Made by a program: the position numbers and the translations under genes. Below the pieces are notes generated by a model. It was not told the DNA's origin, made no database searches, and saw only the letters and a program-made list of their open reading frames with translations. From positions 2,026,001-2,090,000 of the forward strand of contig NZ_CP031555.1 in assembly GCF_003403095.1 (NCBI RefSeq): 64,000 nt of DNA. The letters are read 5' to 3'. How positions within the stretch are numbered: the first letter of the stretch is position 1; every line of letters begins with the position of its first letter. Below, piece by piece: positions 25,692 to 34,453 of this stretch. The stretch comes from Thalassospira indica (GTDB lineage: Bacteria > Pseudomonadota > Alphaproteobacteria > Rhodospirillales > Thalassospiraceae).

Positions 25692-26204
25692 TTAGCTTAT
25701 TGGCAGATCGGGCGTGTAGGGCACGTCCGTGTTGCCGTAATCAAGGCCCATCTTGTGCAGTTCGCTTGTGATCTGGGAACGATGATGGGTTTGATGATTT
25801 AACAGTTGCACCAGAAACAGCTGTCGGGGCAGCTTGCGGGTGACGCCATCGGGGAAGGGAAGTTCGCGGATTTCATCCTGCCAGCTGTGATCGGCGCCTT
25901 CGACGAATTCGGTTATGTCGGCATCGACTTCGGCCCGCATGGCCTTGAGCGTTTCGAAATCGTCGGCAACGATGGTGGTTGGTGCGAACGGACCAGCTTC
26001 ACCGGTACGCAGTATGGTCAGAATGCGCAGATCAACATACAGGATGTGGTTTAGGGTGTTGTGGATGGAGCCAAAGAACATATTGCGATCCAACCGCCGT
26101 TCGACATCGCCGATCTGATCGCAGAGGTCAAACAGCACGCCGTTCTGCCAGCTGTTATAGGTCGCCATGCAGCGGCCATAGTCGTTGAAATTCATCTTGG
26201 ACAT
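25692..26204 (-). CDS. DinB-family protein (second paralogue)
   Basis: 170-aa paralogue of the protein at 23714-24223. Metal ligands are in the same register: His53 in TLNHILYVD, His137 and His141 in LLNHQTHHRSQ. The ends SELHKMGLDYGNTDVPYTPD and SELHKMGIDYGITDVPLTPD show how closely related the two are. The 188-base gap to the MFS start holds no gene that I can see. The function is unknown. Confidence 0.88.
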   Translation of the reverse strand: MSKMNFNDYGRCMATYNSWQNGVLFDLCDQIGDVERRLDRNMFFGSIHNTLNHILYVDLRILTILRTGEAGPFAPTTIVADDFETLKAMRAEVDADITEFVEGADHSWQDEIRELPFPDGVTRKLPRQLFLVQLLNHQTHHRSQITSELHKMGLDYGNTDVPYTPDLPIS

Positions 26205-26310
26205 TTTGAAACCGCTCCTTCCAGAGGCGCAATCAGGCCTGGTTTTTCTTGGTTGTCATGGGTTTAACCAATACTACCGCATGTCGCGGGCCGTGGCACT
26301 GAAATACATC

Positions 26311-26340
26311 AAGGGCGGCATCCGATTGAATGCCGCCCTT
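26311..26340. terminator. Hairpin between dctM and the DinB gene
   Basis: AAGGGCGGCAT and ATGCCGCCCTT flank CCGATTGA. The T-rich flank (GCTTTTTG) is on the plus side, although both neighbours are read on the minus strand, so its efficiency as a dct terminator is uncertain. Confidence 0.45.
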
Positions 26341-26369
26341 GCTTTTTGTGTGTTTGCGATCAAACCCGG

Positions 26370-27779
26370 TTAGTGGGTCATGATCCGTTCCGGGCCCATC
26401 AGGGTGGTCGGAAGCCAAGTCGATATCACCGGGACATAGGTGATCAGGATCAGGAAGCCCAGCAGGATCAGAAGCCACGGGAAGGCAGCCTTCACGACCT
26501 TGAGCAACGGCATGCCGGTAATCCCGGATGTCACAAACAGGTTCAATCCGACCGGTGGTGTGATCATGCCGATTTCCATATTGACCACCATGATGATGCC
26601 CAGATGGATCGGATCAATGCCCAACTGCATGGCAATCGGGAACAGGATCGGCGCCATGATCAGAAGGATCGCCGATGGTTCCATGAAGTTGCCGGCAATC
26701 AGCAAAACGATGTTAACAACAATCAGGAAGCCCCATGCCGGCAGGCCCCATCCAATGATGGTTTCGGCAATGGTGTGCGGGATACGTTCAGAGGTCAGAA
26801 CATGGGCAAACAGCATCGCGTTGGCGATGATGAACATCAGCATGATAGTGACTTTACCGGCATCCAGCAGGACGTGACGGACTTCCTTGTCAAACGGGAT
26901 CAGGACCAGTGCCTTGCCCATTTTCGGAAGGTTGTGCGCCATCAGGCTGCCAATGCCGGTATTGCCGTTTTCTGGCACCCATGAAAGTTCCTTGATCGGG
27001 CCCATATCGCGGTAAAACAGCACCGCAACAAACATGGCATAGAACGCGGCAACCGCCGCGGCCTCGGTCGGGGTGAAGACCCCGCCATAAATGCCACCCA
27101 TGATCAGCAGAACCAGCAACAGGCCACCCGATGCCGAAAACAGCGCACCGCCCCATTCACCAAGGGTCGGGCGGGGCTGGCTTGGCAGTTTCTTGATGCG
27201 TGCAACGATATAGATCGCAATCATCAACATCAGGCCGACCATGATCCCCGGAATAACGCCAGCAAGGAACATGCGACCAACCGAAACCTCGGTCGCGGCG
27301 GCGTAAACAACCATCACGATGGATGGAGGGATCAGAATACCAAGCGTACCGGCATTACAGATCACACCAGCCGCAAAGCTTTGCGGGTAACCTGCGCGCA
27401 CCATACCGGCAATCACGATGGAGCCGATGGCAACGACGGTTGCCGGGCTTGACCCCGAAACAGCCGCAAACAGCATGCAGGCCAGAACCGATGCCATGGC
27501 AAGACCACCGGGGAACCAGCCCACGGTATCAATGGCAAAGCGGATCAGACGGCGGGCAACCCCGCCGGTCGACAGGAAGGCCGATGCCAGAATGAAGTAG
27601 GGAATGGCAAGAAGGGTGTAGTGTTCCATCCCGCCAAAAAGCTTTTCTGCCAGGGTGGCAAGGCTATCGTCGCCAAAAAGAAGGATGGTCGAAAGCGACG
27701 CAACACCCAGCGAAATGGCAATCGGTGCGCCAAGCGCCATCAAGCCAAACAGCAGGATAAACAGGAATGCGATAGTCAT
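26370..27779 (-). CDS. dctM: TRAP transporter large permease (DctM)
   Basis: 469-aa integral membrane subunit of a TRAP C4-dicarboxylate transporter. It starts MTIAFLFILLFGLMALGAPI and has about 12-13 hydrophobic helices. The family motifs include PYFILASAFLSTGGVARRLI and LGILIPPSIVMVVYA. It translocates substrate delivered by DctP using the sodium gradient. A stretch of extra residues in the middle (about 300-340, KELSWVPENGNTGIGSL) enlarges a cytoplasmic or periplasmic loop. ATG at 27779 is 22 bases past the dctQ stop codon. It is the last gene of dctPQM. Confidence 0.94.
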   Translation of the reverse strand: MTIAFLFILLFGLMALGAPIAISLGVASLSTILLFGDDSLATLAEKLFGGMEHYTLLAIPYFILASAFLSTGGVARRLIRFAIDTVGWFPGGLAMASVLACMLFAAVSGSSPATVVAIGSIVIAGMVRAGYPQSFAAGVICNAGTLGILIPPSIVMVVYAAATEVSVGRMFLAGVIPGIMVGLMLMIAIYIVARIKKLPSQPRPTLGEWGGALFSASGGLLLVLLIMGGIYGGVFTPTEAAAVAAFYAMFVAVLFYRDMGPIKELSWVPENGNTGIGSLMAHNLPKMGKALVLIPFDKEVRHVLLDAGKVTIMLMFIIANAMLFAHVLTSERIPHTIAETIIGWGLPAWGFLIVVNIVLLIAGNFMEPSAILLIMAPILFPIAMQLGIDPIHLGIIMVVNMEIGMITPPVGLNLFVTSGITGMPLLKVVKAAFPWLLILLGFLILITYVPVISTWLPTTLMGPERIMTH

Positions 27780-27801
27780 TTGAATGTTCCCCCTGTCCGG
27801 C

Positions 27802-28371
27802 TTACGACTTTGGCGTCGAAGCGGTGGCGGACTTGTCGTCCTCCACGGTGCTTGCGCCAAGCTGATCAATCGCTTCGCGCGCTTCGTCAGCCAGATTGAA
27901 GCCAACCTGTTGGCCGGTAATGATGCGCCAGCCAACCTGTGCCAGACGGAATGCCAGCAAAGCGGCACCCACCGGCATGATCAGATAGACGATCCACAGC
28001 ATGATCGGGCTGTCTTCAGCTTCCATTTCAAGCATGTGGTTGAAGCTGACCAGCTCCCAGCCGCCAATAATCAGCCAGCTTGAATACAGAATGCCGGCCG
28101 CGACAACGATCAGACCGATGACGCGCTGGGCATTCTTGGGGAACAGGCGAACGAGGGCGTCCACCCCGATGTGCGACCCAACCTTGACCCCATAGGACAT
28201 GCCAAACAGGATCAGCCAGGCAAAAAGAAATTCCGTGGTTTCCAAGGCCCAGGTCAGGCCGGAATTGAACACGTAACGCATGACGACGTTTACAAAGGTA
28301 AGCGACGTCATAGCGGCGAGCAGGAGGGCAATAATGCCCTCCTCCAGCCGGTTAACGACCGTTGAGATCAT
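27802..28371 (-). CDS. dctQ: TRAP transporter small permease (DctQ)
   Basis: 189-aa membrane protein with four helices, starting MISTVVNRLEEGIIALLLAA and continuing with the family signature VNVVMRYVFNSGLTWALETT. The acidic C-terminal tail (ASTVEDDKSATASTPKS) is cytoplasmic. It partners DctM in the membrane. ATG at 28371 has AAGGG ten bases upstream; the frame to 28473 adds unlike sequence. The gap from dctP is 43 bases. Confidence 0.93.
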   Translation of the reverse strand: MISTVVNRLEEGIIALLLAAMTSLTFVNVVMRYVFNSGLTWALETTEFLFAWLILFGMSYGVKVGSHIGVDALVRLFPKNAQRVIGLIVVAAGILYSSWLIIGGWELVSFNHMLEMEAEDSPIMLWIVYLIMPVGAALLAFRLAQVGWRIITGQQVGFNLADEAREAIDQLGASTVEDDKSATASTPKS

Positions 28372-28414
28372 CTTGAACGGCCCTTTTCCGATGATGTTGG
28401 GAAAAAAGTACGGA

Positions 28415-29407
28415 TCAGTTGCACGCAGCAGCGGCGTCGATGATGTCCTGGCCGATATCGCCAGAGAACTCATCCCAAACCGGTTTCATTGCAGTCTGCC
28501 ATTTGGCGAATTCTTCGCCGGAAAGCTGCAGGATTTCGGTTTCGCCGGAGTCAATAACTGCCTGACGCTGTTCTGCGGTTAGTTCCGCCGACAGGCCGTT
28601 TGCGTAATCGCTGGCTTCTTTCATCGCCTGCGCAAGGCCGTCGCGGATTTCCGGATCCAGACCTTCCCACCACTTGGTCGAGGTAACGACCATGTAGTCA
28701 AGCAGACCGTGGTTGGATTCGGTGATGTAATCCTGAACTTCGAAGAACTTTTTGGAATAGATGTTCGACCAGGTGTTTTCCTGACCGTCAACAACGCCGG
28801 TCTGAAGGGCCGAATAAGTTTCCGAGAAGGCCATTTTCTGCGGAACCGCATCAACAGCTTCGAACTGGGCGGCGATCACGTCAGACGACTGAATACGGAA
28901 TTTCTGACCAGCAGCATCTTCCGGTGCGCGCAGCGGCTTGTTGGCCGAAAGCTGTTTCAGGCCGTTGTGCCAGTAACCAACACCGGTCAGACCTTTGGAC
29001 GACATTGCGTTCAGCAATTCCTGACCTTTTTCGCCATTCTGGAAGCAGGAAACCGCATCCATGTCCTTGAACAGGAACGGAAGATCATAGACCTGAAGTT
29101 TCTTGGTCCATTTGCCGAATTTTGCGAGCGACGGTGCACCGAACTGAACGTCACCACGCAGGATGGCGGCAAGAACCTTGTCGTCATCAAACAGCTGCGA
29201 GTTCGGATAGATTTCGATCTGGACCTTGTCGCCAAGAATTTCTTCGGCGCGTTTTTTGAAGAAGTCGGCACCCTGGCCTTTCGGGGTGTTCGGCGCAACA
29301 ACGTGCGCGAACTTGATCACTTCCTGTGCCGAGGCGGCAAAGTTGGACCCCAGAAGTGCTGCGGCGGCAACGCCAGCAGCAAGAATGCTTTTGCTGATAG
29401 GACGCAT
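28415..29407 (-). CDS. dctP: TRAP dicarboxylate-binding protein (DctP)
   Basis: 330-aa periplasmic binding protein. The signal peptide is cleaved after about residue 27 (NFAASA-QE). The mature part starts VIKFAHVVAPNTPKGQGADF, and the conserved Arg of the dicarboxylate site lies in QKFRIQSSDV. The closing region VVDGQENTWSNIYSKKFFEV is typical. It is the first gene of dctPQM. ATG at 29407 has GGGAGA eight bases upstream. The sigma-54 promoter upstream and the DctBD genes beyond show that it is induced by C4-dicarboxylates. Confidence 0.95.
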   Translation of the reverse strand: MRPISKSILAAGVAAAALLGSNFAASAQEVIKFAHVVAPNTPKGQGADFFKKRAEEILGDKVQIEIYPNSQLFDDDKVLAAILRGDVQFGAPSLAKFGKWTKKLQVYDLPFLFKDMDAVSCFQNGEKGQELLNAMSSKGLTGVGYWHNGLKQLSANKPLRAPEDAAGQKFRIQSSDVIAAQFEAVDAVPQKMAFSETYSALQTGVVDGQENTWSNIYSKKFFEVQDYITESNHGLLDYMVVTSTKWWEGLDPEIRDGLAQAMKEASDYANGLSAELTAEQRQAVIDSGETEILQLSGEEFAKWQTAMKPVWDEFSGDIGQDIIDAAAACN

Positions 29408-29502
29408 CAAAACGTCTCCCTTGATGAATTAAATCTGTTTTCCCGTTAGCGCGCCATTTTTGGCGTCGTTCTAAAACGCCGTTTGGCGCTGTGCCGTAAT
29501 CA

Positions 29503-29517
29503 GCAAGCACCGGGCCA
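29503..29517 (-). promoter_or_regulatory. Sigma-54 promoter of dctPQM
   Basis: On the minus strand TGGCCCGGTGCTTGC matches TGGCACG-N4-TTGC at every position but one. It is about 96 bases upstream of the dctP start codon. Confidence 0.8.
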
Positions 29518-29546
29518 GTTCGAAATCAGTTGGATTTATGTAATTA

Positions 29547-29559
29547 TATCAATGAAATA
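29547..29559. promoter_or_regulatory. IHF-like site between the dct promoter and its enhancers
   Basis: TATCAATGAAATA matches WATCAA-N4-TTR with one mismatch. Its place between the sigma-54 promoter and the upstream palindromes is where a DNA bend is expected. Confidence 0.5.
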
Positions 29560-29604
29560 AGGTTGATTTCATGTTGCTGCGGCGCAACAAATTTTAGCTA
29601 TTTC

Positions 29605-29656
29605 GTGCGTGAAGGCGCACACGTATTTCGCGGCAGTGTGCGGACTGCCGCACACT
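29605..29656. promoter_or_regulatory. Two palindromes, probable DctD enhancer sites
   Basis: GTGCG-TGAAGG-CGCAC (29605-29620) and AGTGTGCGG-ACTG-CCGCACACT (29635-29656) have centres 33 bases apart, about three helical turns. Both have the shape GTGYG...CRCAC and lie about 90-140 bases upstream of the sigma-54 promoter, fitting a pair of activator sites. Confidence 0.65.
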
Positions 29657-29690
29657 ATGCCGGGCGCGGATTTGACGGACCGGACGACAG

Positions 29691-29716
29691 AAAAAAGCCC
29701 GTCTAACTGACGGGCT
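29691..29716 (-). terminator. Terminator after dctD
   Basis: Minus-strand AGCCCGTC-AGTTA-GACGGGCT followed by six T ends the dctBD transcript 14 bases past its stop codon. Confidence 0.92.
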
Positions 29717-29729
29717 CGTGATCGGTTGA

Positions 29730-31118
29730 TTAGCGCGGGCGTCGGAATTCGGCCGGGACAATGTTGTATTTGGTCAGCTTGTCGTAAAACGTCTTGCGCG
29801 GCACGCCAAGCGCACTGACCGTGGCCGTAACATTGCCGCCATGTTCGCGCAGGGCTTCGGTAATCAGGCTTTTTTCAAATGCCTCGACTTGCTGGGGCAG
29901 GGGGACGGCATAATTGTCTTCGCCATCCTCGTTGTTTGTCAGGGGATCAAGACCAAGAACACGGCGTTCGGCGGCATTGCGGAGCTCGCGCACATTGCCC
30001 GGCCAGTCATAGGCATTGAACCGTGCCAGTTCCGCCGCACTCAAGGCGGTGACGGTACGGTCGAACCGCTTGGCGGCATCACGGGTGAAATATTCAAACA
30101 ACAGCGCGATGTCATCCTTGCGATCACGAAGTGGCGGGATATGCAGTTGCACGACATTCAGGCGATAATAAAGATCTTCGCGAAACGCACCGCGTGCCGA
30201 TGCGGACCGCAGATCAACCTTGGTGGCAGCAATAACCCGCAAGTCGATTGGCAGAACCCGGTTTGATCCAAGCCGTTCAACCGCGCGTTCCTGCAAAACC
30301 CGAAGAAGCTTGATTTGCAGCGCTAGCGGCATGCTTTCGATTTCATCAAGGAACAGCGTGCCCTTGTCGGCAAATTCGAACTTGCCGATGCGTTTGTGAT
30401 CGGCCCCGGTGAAGGCGCCGGCTTCGTGGCCAAACAGTTCTGATTCAATCAGATGTTCGGGCATGCCGCCGCAATTCACCGCCACAAACGGGCCGGGGCG
30501 CCCCGACATTTCATGCAGATTTCGTGCGATTACTTCCTTGCCCGATCCGGTTTCGCCGTTGATCAGGACATGGGCGTTGGTGGCCGCGACATTGCCGATG
30601 AGGGTGCGCAGCTTTTCCATCGCCGGATTACGACCAATGAAGTCCGATGCGTTTTTGGAATGGCGCGCGAGTTCGATCTTGAGTGTGCGGTTCTCAAGCA
30701 CAAGGGCGCGGTGGCTCATTGCGCGGCGGGTAATGTCGATGAACAGATCCGGGGCATAGGGCTTTTCGATAAAATCAAATGCCCCGTCATGCATGGCCTG
30801 AACGGCGGTTGCGACATCCCCATGCCCGGTGACCAGAATTACCGGCATTTCCGGATCGATCTTTTTGACCTCTGTCAGCAGATCAAGGCCGTCCATTTTC
30901 GGCATGCGAATGTCGGAAATCACAATGCCCGGCCAGCCTTTTTTCAGGCGTTCAACCGCAGACGCGGCGTCCGAGAAAACTTCGACAGGGATGTCGGCAA
31001 GCTCCAGCGTTTGGTGTGCGGCTTCACGCACATCTTCGTCATCGTCAACAAACAGAACGCATTCGGCACTGGTTGGCACTGGCTTATCCTTTGACCCGAT
31101 AACACGATCAGAGGACAA
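29730..31118 (-). CDS. dctD: Sigma-54-dependent response regulator DctD
   Basis: 462-aa NtrC-type activator. Receiver domain at residues 18-135 with the phosphorylated Asp69 (ISDIRMPKMDG). AAA+ domain at about 158-390, Walker A GETGSGKE (188-195), and GAFTGA at 234-239, which contacts sigma-54. A C-terminal FIS-type helix-turn-helix (GGNVTATVSALGVPRKTFYD) reads the enhancer. It is partnered with DctB encoded directly upstream, with an 8-base gap, and its target promoter lies immediately downstream at 29503-29517. Confidence 0.95.
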   Translation of the reverse strand: MSSDRVIGSKDKPVPTSAECVLFVDDDEDVREAAHQTLELADIPVEVFSDAASAVERLKKGWPGIVISDIRMPKMDGLDLLTEVKKIDPEMPVILVTGHGDVATAVQAMHDGAFDFIEKPYAPDLFIDITRRAMSHRALVLENRTLKIELARHSKNASDFIGRNPAMEKLRTLIGNVAATNAHVLINGETGSGKEVIARNLHEMSGRPGPFVAVNCGGMPEHLIESELFGHEAGAFTGADHKRIGKFEFADKGTLFLDEIESMPLALQIKLLRVLQERAVERLGSNRVLPIDLRVIAATKVDLRSASARGAFREDLYYRLNVVQLHIPPLRDRKDDIALLFEYFTRDAAKRFDRTVTALSAAELARFNAYDWPGNVRELRNAAERRVLGLDPLTNNEDGEDNYAVPLPQQVEAFEKSLITEALREHGGNVTATVSALGVPRKTFYDKLTKYNIVPAEFRRPR

Positions 31119-31126
31119 TTTGCTTG

Positions 31127-33133
31127 TCAGCCCTGATCGTGATGGTTTGCAAGGTATGTGCGGGTTTCTGAGGGTGTTTTAGCAGCCGTGAAGGCGGGCG
31201 TCGAGATGCTGTTTTTCGGTTCCGTATCGCCGGGGCCATCATAGCGGAGCTCGACAATGAAGGATGCGCCGCCTTGCGGGCGGTTTTCCGCACGGAGCGT
31301 TCCACCAAAGCTTCGAATGATGCCATAACAGATTGAAAGGCCAAGCCCCAGGCCATCACCAAACGGTTTGGTGGTAAAGAAGGGATCAAAAAGCTTGGGC
31401 AGGTTGTCTGGCAAAATGCCATGCCCGTTGTCATTAACCTTCACAATCACACGGTCTTCGCCGCCGGTGATCGCGATATCAATTTCGGGGTTGGCCATAT
31501 TCTGGCAGGCATCCGCCGCGTTATTGATGAGATTGGTAAAGACCTGGGTCAGCTGATTGGCCTCGGCAATGACGTGTTTGACATCGCCGTGCTGGTGCAG
31601 GGTGATGTTTTCGACACCCGCACGTCCGCTTTCAATCGCAAGATCAATTGCCATCTGCATCTGGGCCGGGACATCGACCGGATGATTATCCTGTTCCGGG
31701 CGGCGCGAAAATGTTTTGAGGTTGCCGGTAATCCGCCCCATGCGGTCGGTCAGTTCTGAAATCCGTTGCAGATTGCGGTTCGCCGTTTCCTTATTGTCGC
31801 GCGCGATGAACTTCATCGCGTTTTCCGCATAGTTCCGAATGGCGGTCAGGGGCTGGTTGATTTCATGGGCGATCCCGGCGGACATCTGACCAAGGGCGGC
31901 AAGCTTGCTGGTTTGGACCAGTTCGGCCTGGGCTGTGCGAAGCGCGTCTTCGGTACGGGATCGCTCGGTAATTTCCTCTGCCAGGCGCTGGTTGGTGTTC
32001 ATAAGATCGGTCGTGCGCAGGCGAACCTGACGTTCCAGTTCGCGTTGCGACCAGTCGCGGATTTCAAGCTGTTCAAGCATCGCGCGCCGGCGTTGCAGGA
32101 TGATGAAAATCAGACCGGTCAGAATGATATGCGCAGCCCCGCCCATTGCACCGGCACTGATCACGGATCGATCCAGCACGGATTTATCGGTCAAAAGAAA
32201 CATCCGCCAGCCCTGCTTGGGAAGTGTGCTTGCCGTGACCAGATAGGTTGTCTTGTCTGGCGTGGTCTGGCGCGTTTGCGGTTTGCCGGTTGCTTGTTCG
32301 TTGGCGGTTCGTGCCTCGTCTTCGCTGGCAACCGGGCCGAGGCTGAGGATTGCCGGGTTATCGTCAACCGGCCATGCCCCATCCAGCAACGGCATGGGTT
32401 CAAGCGGATAGTCACCATATTTGCGCGACGCGATCAGGCGGGGACGGTCATTGTTACCGAGCCCGGCAAGGTCGCGAAACCGCCAATCGAGGTTGGATGA
32501 AATGATAACGACGCCGTTCTGATCGGTGACCAGAACGCTTTCGCTGCCGCGCGCCCAACGTTGCACAAGGGTTTCAAGGTGGGTCTTGACCACCACGGCC
32601 CCAGCAAAACGCGTCCCGTCCGGGCGCACCGGGTGGGAGATATAATAACCCGGTACGTTCGAGGTAATCCCGAAGGCAAAGTAATGACCGGTCAGGCCGC
32701 TTTTGGCCTGCTGGAAATAGGGGCGGAAGGAAAAGTTGCGCCCGATAAAGGACGCATCGCTGTTCCAGTTGCTGGCAGCCAGGGTGTCGCCATTTTGATC
32801 CATGAAATAGATGTCTGAGGCGCCGCTGTCGGCTGCCAGTTTTTCAAGGTAAATGTTGACGGCCTTGGCAATCACCGGATCGGCATAGATTGCAAGATCG
32901 ATGATGCGCTTATCCGATGCCAGCGTAATCGGCAGATATTCGTGTTCCTTGATCGCGCCCTGAAGGTTGGATCGATACAGTTCAAGCTTGTTGCGCCCAT
33001 CTTCCGTGATGTCGATCAGCTTTGCCTCATGCCAGAACGTCGTGACCAACCACACGGTTACCGGCAGCAGTGCAAGCAAACCGCATAATACGATCCGGGA
33101 TATTCTTTTGATTGAAACCGAAGAGTTCAGCAT
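31127..33133 (-). CDS. dctB: C4-dicarboxylate sensor histidine kinase DctB
   Basis: 668-aa membrane kinase. Two TM helices (about 10-30 and 310-335) flank a large periplasmic double-PAS/Cache region that includes YFMDQNGDTLAASNWN and SFRPYFQQAKSG. A coiled-coil follows, then the H-box GIAHEINQPLTAIRNY and an ATPase domain with NLINNAADAC, DNGHGI and FTTKPFGDGLGLGLS. It phosphorylates DctD when dicarboxylate is present. ATG at 33133 is preferred to the in-frame GTG at 33142. The C terminus has a short extra tail of about 30 residues. Confidence 0.94.
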   Translation of the reverse strand: MLNSSVSIKRISRIVLCGLLALLPVTVWLVTTFWHEAKLIDITEDGRNKLELYRSNLQGAIKEHEYLPITLASDKRIIDLAIYADPVIAKAVNIYLEKLAADSGASDIYFMDQNGDTLAASNWNSDASFIGRNFSFRPYFQQAKSGLTGHYFAFGITSNVPGYYISHPVRPDGTRFAGAVVVKTHLETLVQRWARGSESVLVTDQNGVVIISSNLDWRFRDLAGLGNNDRPRLIASRKYGDYPLEPMPLLDGAWPVDDNPAILSLGPVASEDEARTANEQATGKPQTRQTTPDKTTYLVTASTLPKQGWRMFLLTDKSVLDRSVISAGAMGGAAHIILTGLIFIILQRRRAMLEQLEIRDWSQRELERQVRLRTTDLMNTNQRLAEEITERSRTEDALRTAQAELVQTSKLAALGQMSAGIAHEINQPLTAIRNYAENAMKFIARDNKETANRNLQRISELTDRMGRITGNLKTFSRRPEQDNHPVDVPAQMQMAIDLAIESGRAGVENITLHQHGDVKHVIAEANQLTQVFTNLINNAADACQNMANPEIDIAITGGEDRVIVKVNDNGHGILPDNLPKLFDPFFTTKPFGDGLGLGLSICYGIIRSFGGTLRAENRPQGGASFIVELRYDGPGDTEPKNSISTPAFTAAKTPSETRTYLANHHDQG

Positions 33134-33381
33134 TCTGTCCACGTTGGCGTTGGGCTTTGATCGACCCCTTCTTAAGGGTGGGAAGTCTTCCCTTAAAGGT
33201 GGGGCGCCGGGATTAGATTACAAAAAGATTTCAAAGCCCAGCGCAAATTTTACCGATGTTTCTCATGCTTGATAATCGTTGGATCAGGCTGTACCTATCA
33301 GGAAAGCATCCGCGGGATTTTCAAACCATATTTATGCACGGTTGATCAAGCCCGAACAAACCTGTCAGGAAAGTTCCCTGC

Positions 33382-34371
33382 ATGAACGACGAAGACACAC
33401 ACCTGATCTGGGTTCTGGCCGATGACCGGACCGGCAATGTCAATCAGTGTTTGGGGGTTGCCGAGGCATTGGCACAGCCTTTCAAGCGCATTGATATCGG
33501 GTTTACGAAATTTGTGCGTCTTCCGAACTTTATCCGCAGAACCAGTCTGATCGGGATTGATGAGGCATCGCGCAGGCGACTGGTGGCGCCCTGGCCGGAT
33601 CTTGTCATCTGTTGCGGGCGGCGTTCTGCACCCGTGGCACGCTGGATCAAAAAGCAAAGTCGCGGCCATACTCGCATTTGCATCATCATGCGACCGGATG
33701 GCTTCGAAAGTGCCTTTGACCTGATTGCCGTGCCGGCACATGACCGTTCTGTCATTCGTGAAAATATCGTCGAAATTCCGGGTGCGCCGCACCGTGTGAC
33801 CGAAAGCAGGCTTTTGATCGAGGCCGACAAATGGCGCCCACATTTCAAAGGCCTGCCGGAGCCAAAGTTCGCCCTGATCATTGGCGGAAGTACCAAGCGC
33901 ACGACCTTTACCAAAGACATGGCAGAACAACTGATCGACAAGGCGGTTGAGGCTGCAAGTGCGGTCAACGGGTCTTTGCTTGTCACCACCAGCCGCCGTA
34001 CGGGTGTGGAAAACGAAGCCCTGATTGCCGAGCGGTTGGCAGCGTCCGGTGTGCCTTATCACCTGCATGACTGGACATCCCGGGCCGAAAACCCGTATTT
34101 CGGCTATCTCGCGCTTGCCGATGTGAAGATCGTGACAAGTGATTCCGTTTCGATGTGCTGCGAGGCGGCGGCGGCACCGGGTGGTGTCTATATCTTTGAT
34201 CCCGATGGTCTGGCCAACAAGCGGCACAAACGCCTGCATCAAAGCCTTTATGAAGGCGGCTACGCCAGACCGCTTTTGCCCGACACCGAACTGGTGCCAT
34301 TCAAGCATCCGTCCTTGCAGCCAGCCCGCATGGTTGCGCAGCGCTGTCTGGAGCTTTTGGGCGCCCCCTGA
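33382..34371 (+). CDS. ELM1/GtrOC1-family protein
   Basis: 329-aa protein of the 'mitochondrial fission ELM1' family, found across alphaproteobacteria. It begins LIWVLADDRTGNVNQCLGVA and has the glycosyltransferase-like stretches FALIIGGSTKRTTF and LADVKIVTSDSVSMCCEAAA with a final GGVYIFDPDG. The fold resembles GT-B enzymes; the bacterial role is not settled, and an envelope or LPS function is a guess. The gene is divergent from dctB and the EamA gene follows 82 bases after it on the same strand. Confidence 0.85.
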   Translation: MNDEDTHLIWVLADDRTGNVNQCLGVAEALAQPFKRIDIGFTKFVRLPNFIRRTSLIGIDEASRRRLVAPWPDLVICCGRRSAPVARWIKKQSRGHTRICIIMRPDGFESAFDLIAVPAHDRSVIRENIVEIPGAPHRVTESRLLIEADKWRPHFKGLPEPKFALIIGGSTKRTTFTKDMAEQLIDKAVEAASAVNGSLLVTTSRRTGVENEALIAERLAASGVPYHLHDWTSRAENPYFGYLALADVKIVTSDSVSMCCEAAAAPGGVYIFDPDGLANKRHKRLHQSLYEGGYARPLLPDTELVPFKHPSLQPARMVAQRCLELLGAP

Positions 34372-34453
34372 CCTGAAAGGTCGATAACACCTTGTTTTGT
34401 TGTGGTGTATCGGGTCTATTCGCCGGGCACCACCACCAAGGAATATCGCCCCG

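Noticed and set aside
33160..33210. Hairpin-like CCCTTCTTAAGGG / TCTTCCCTTAAA sequences upstream of dctB
   Set aside because: The repeats are short and imperfect, with no clear regulatory or terminator features.
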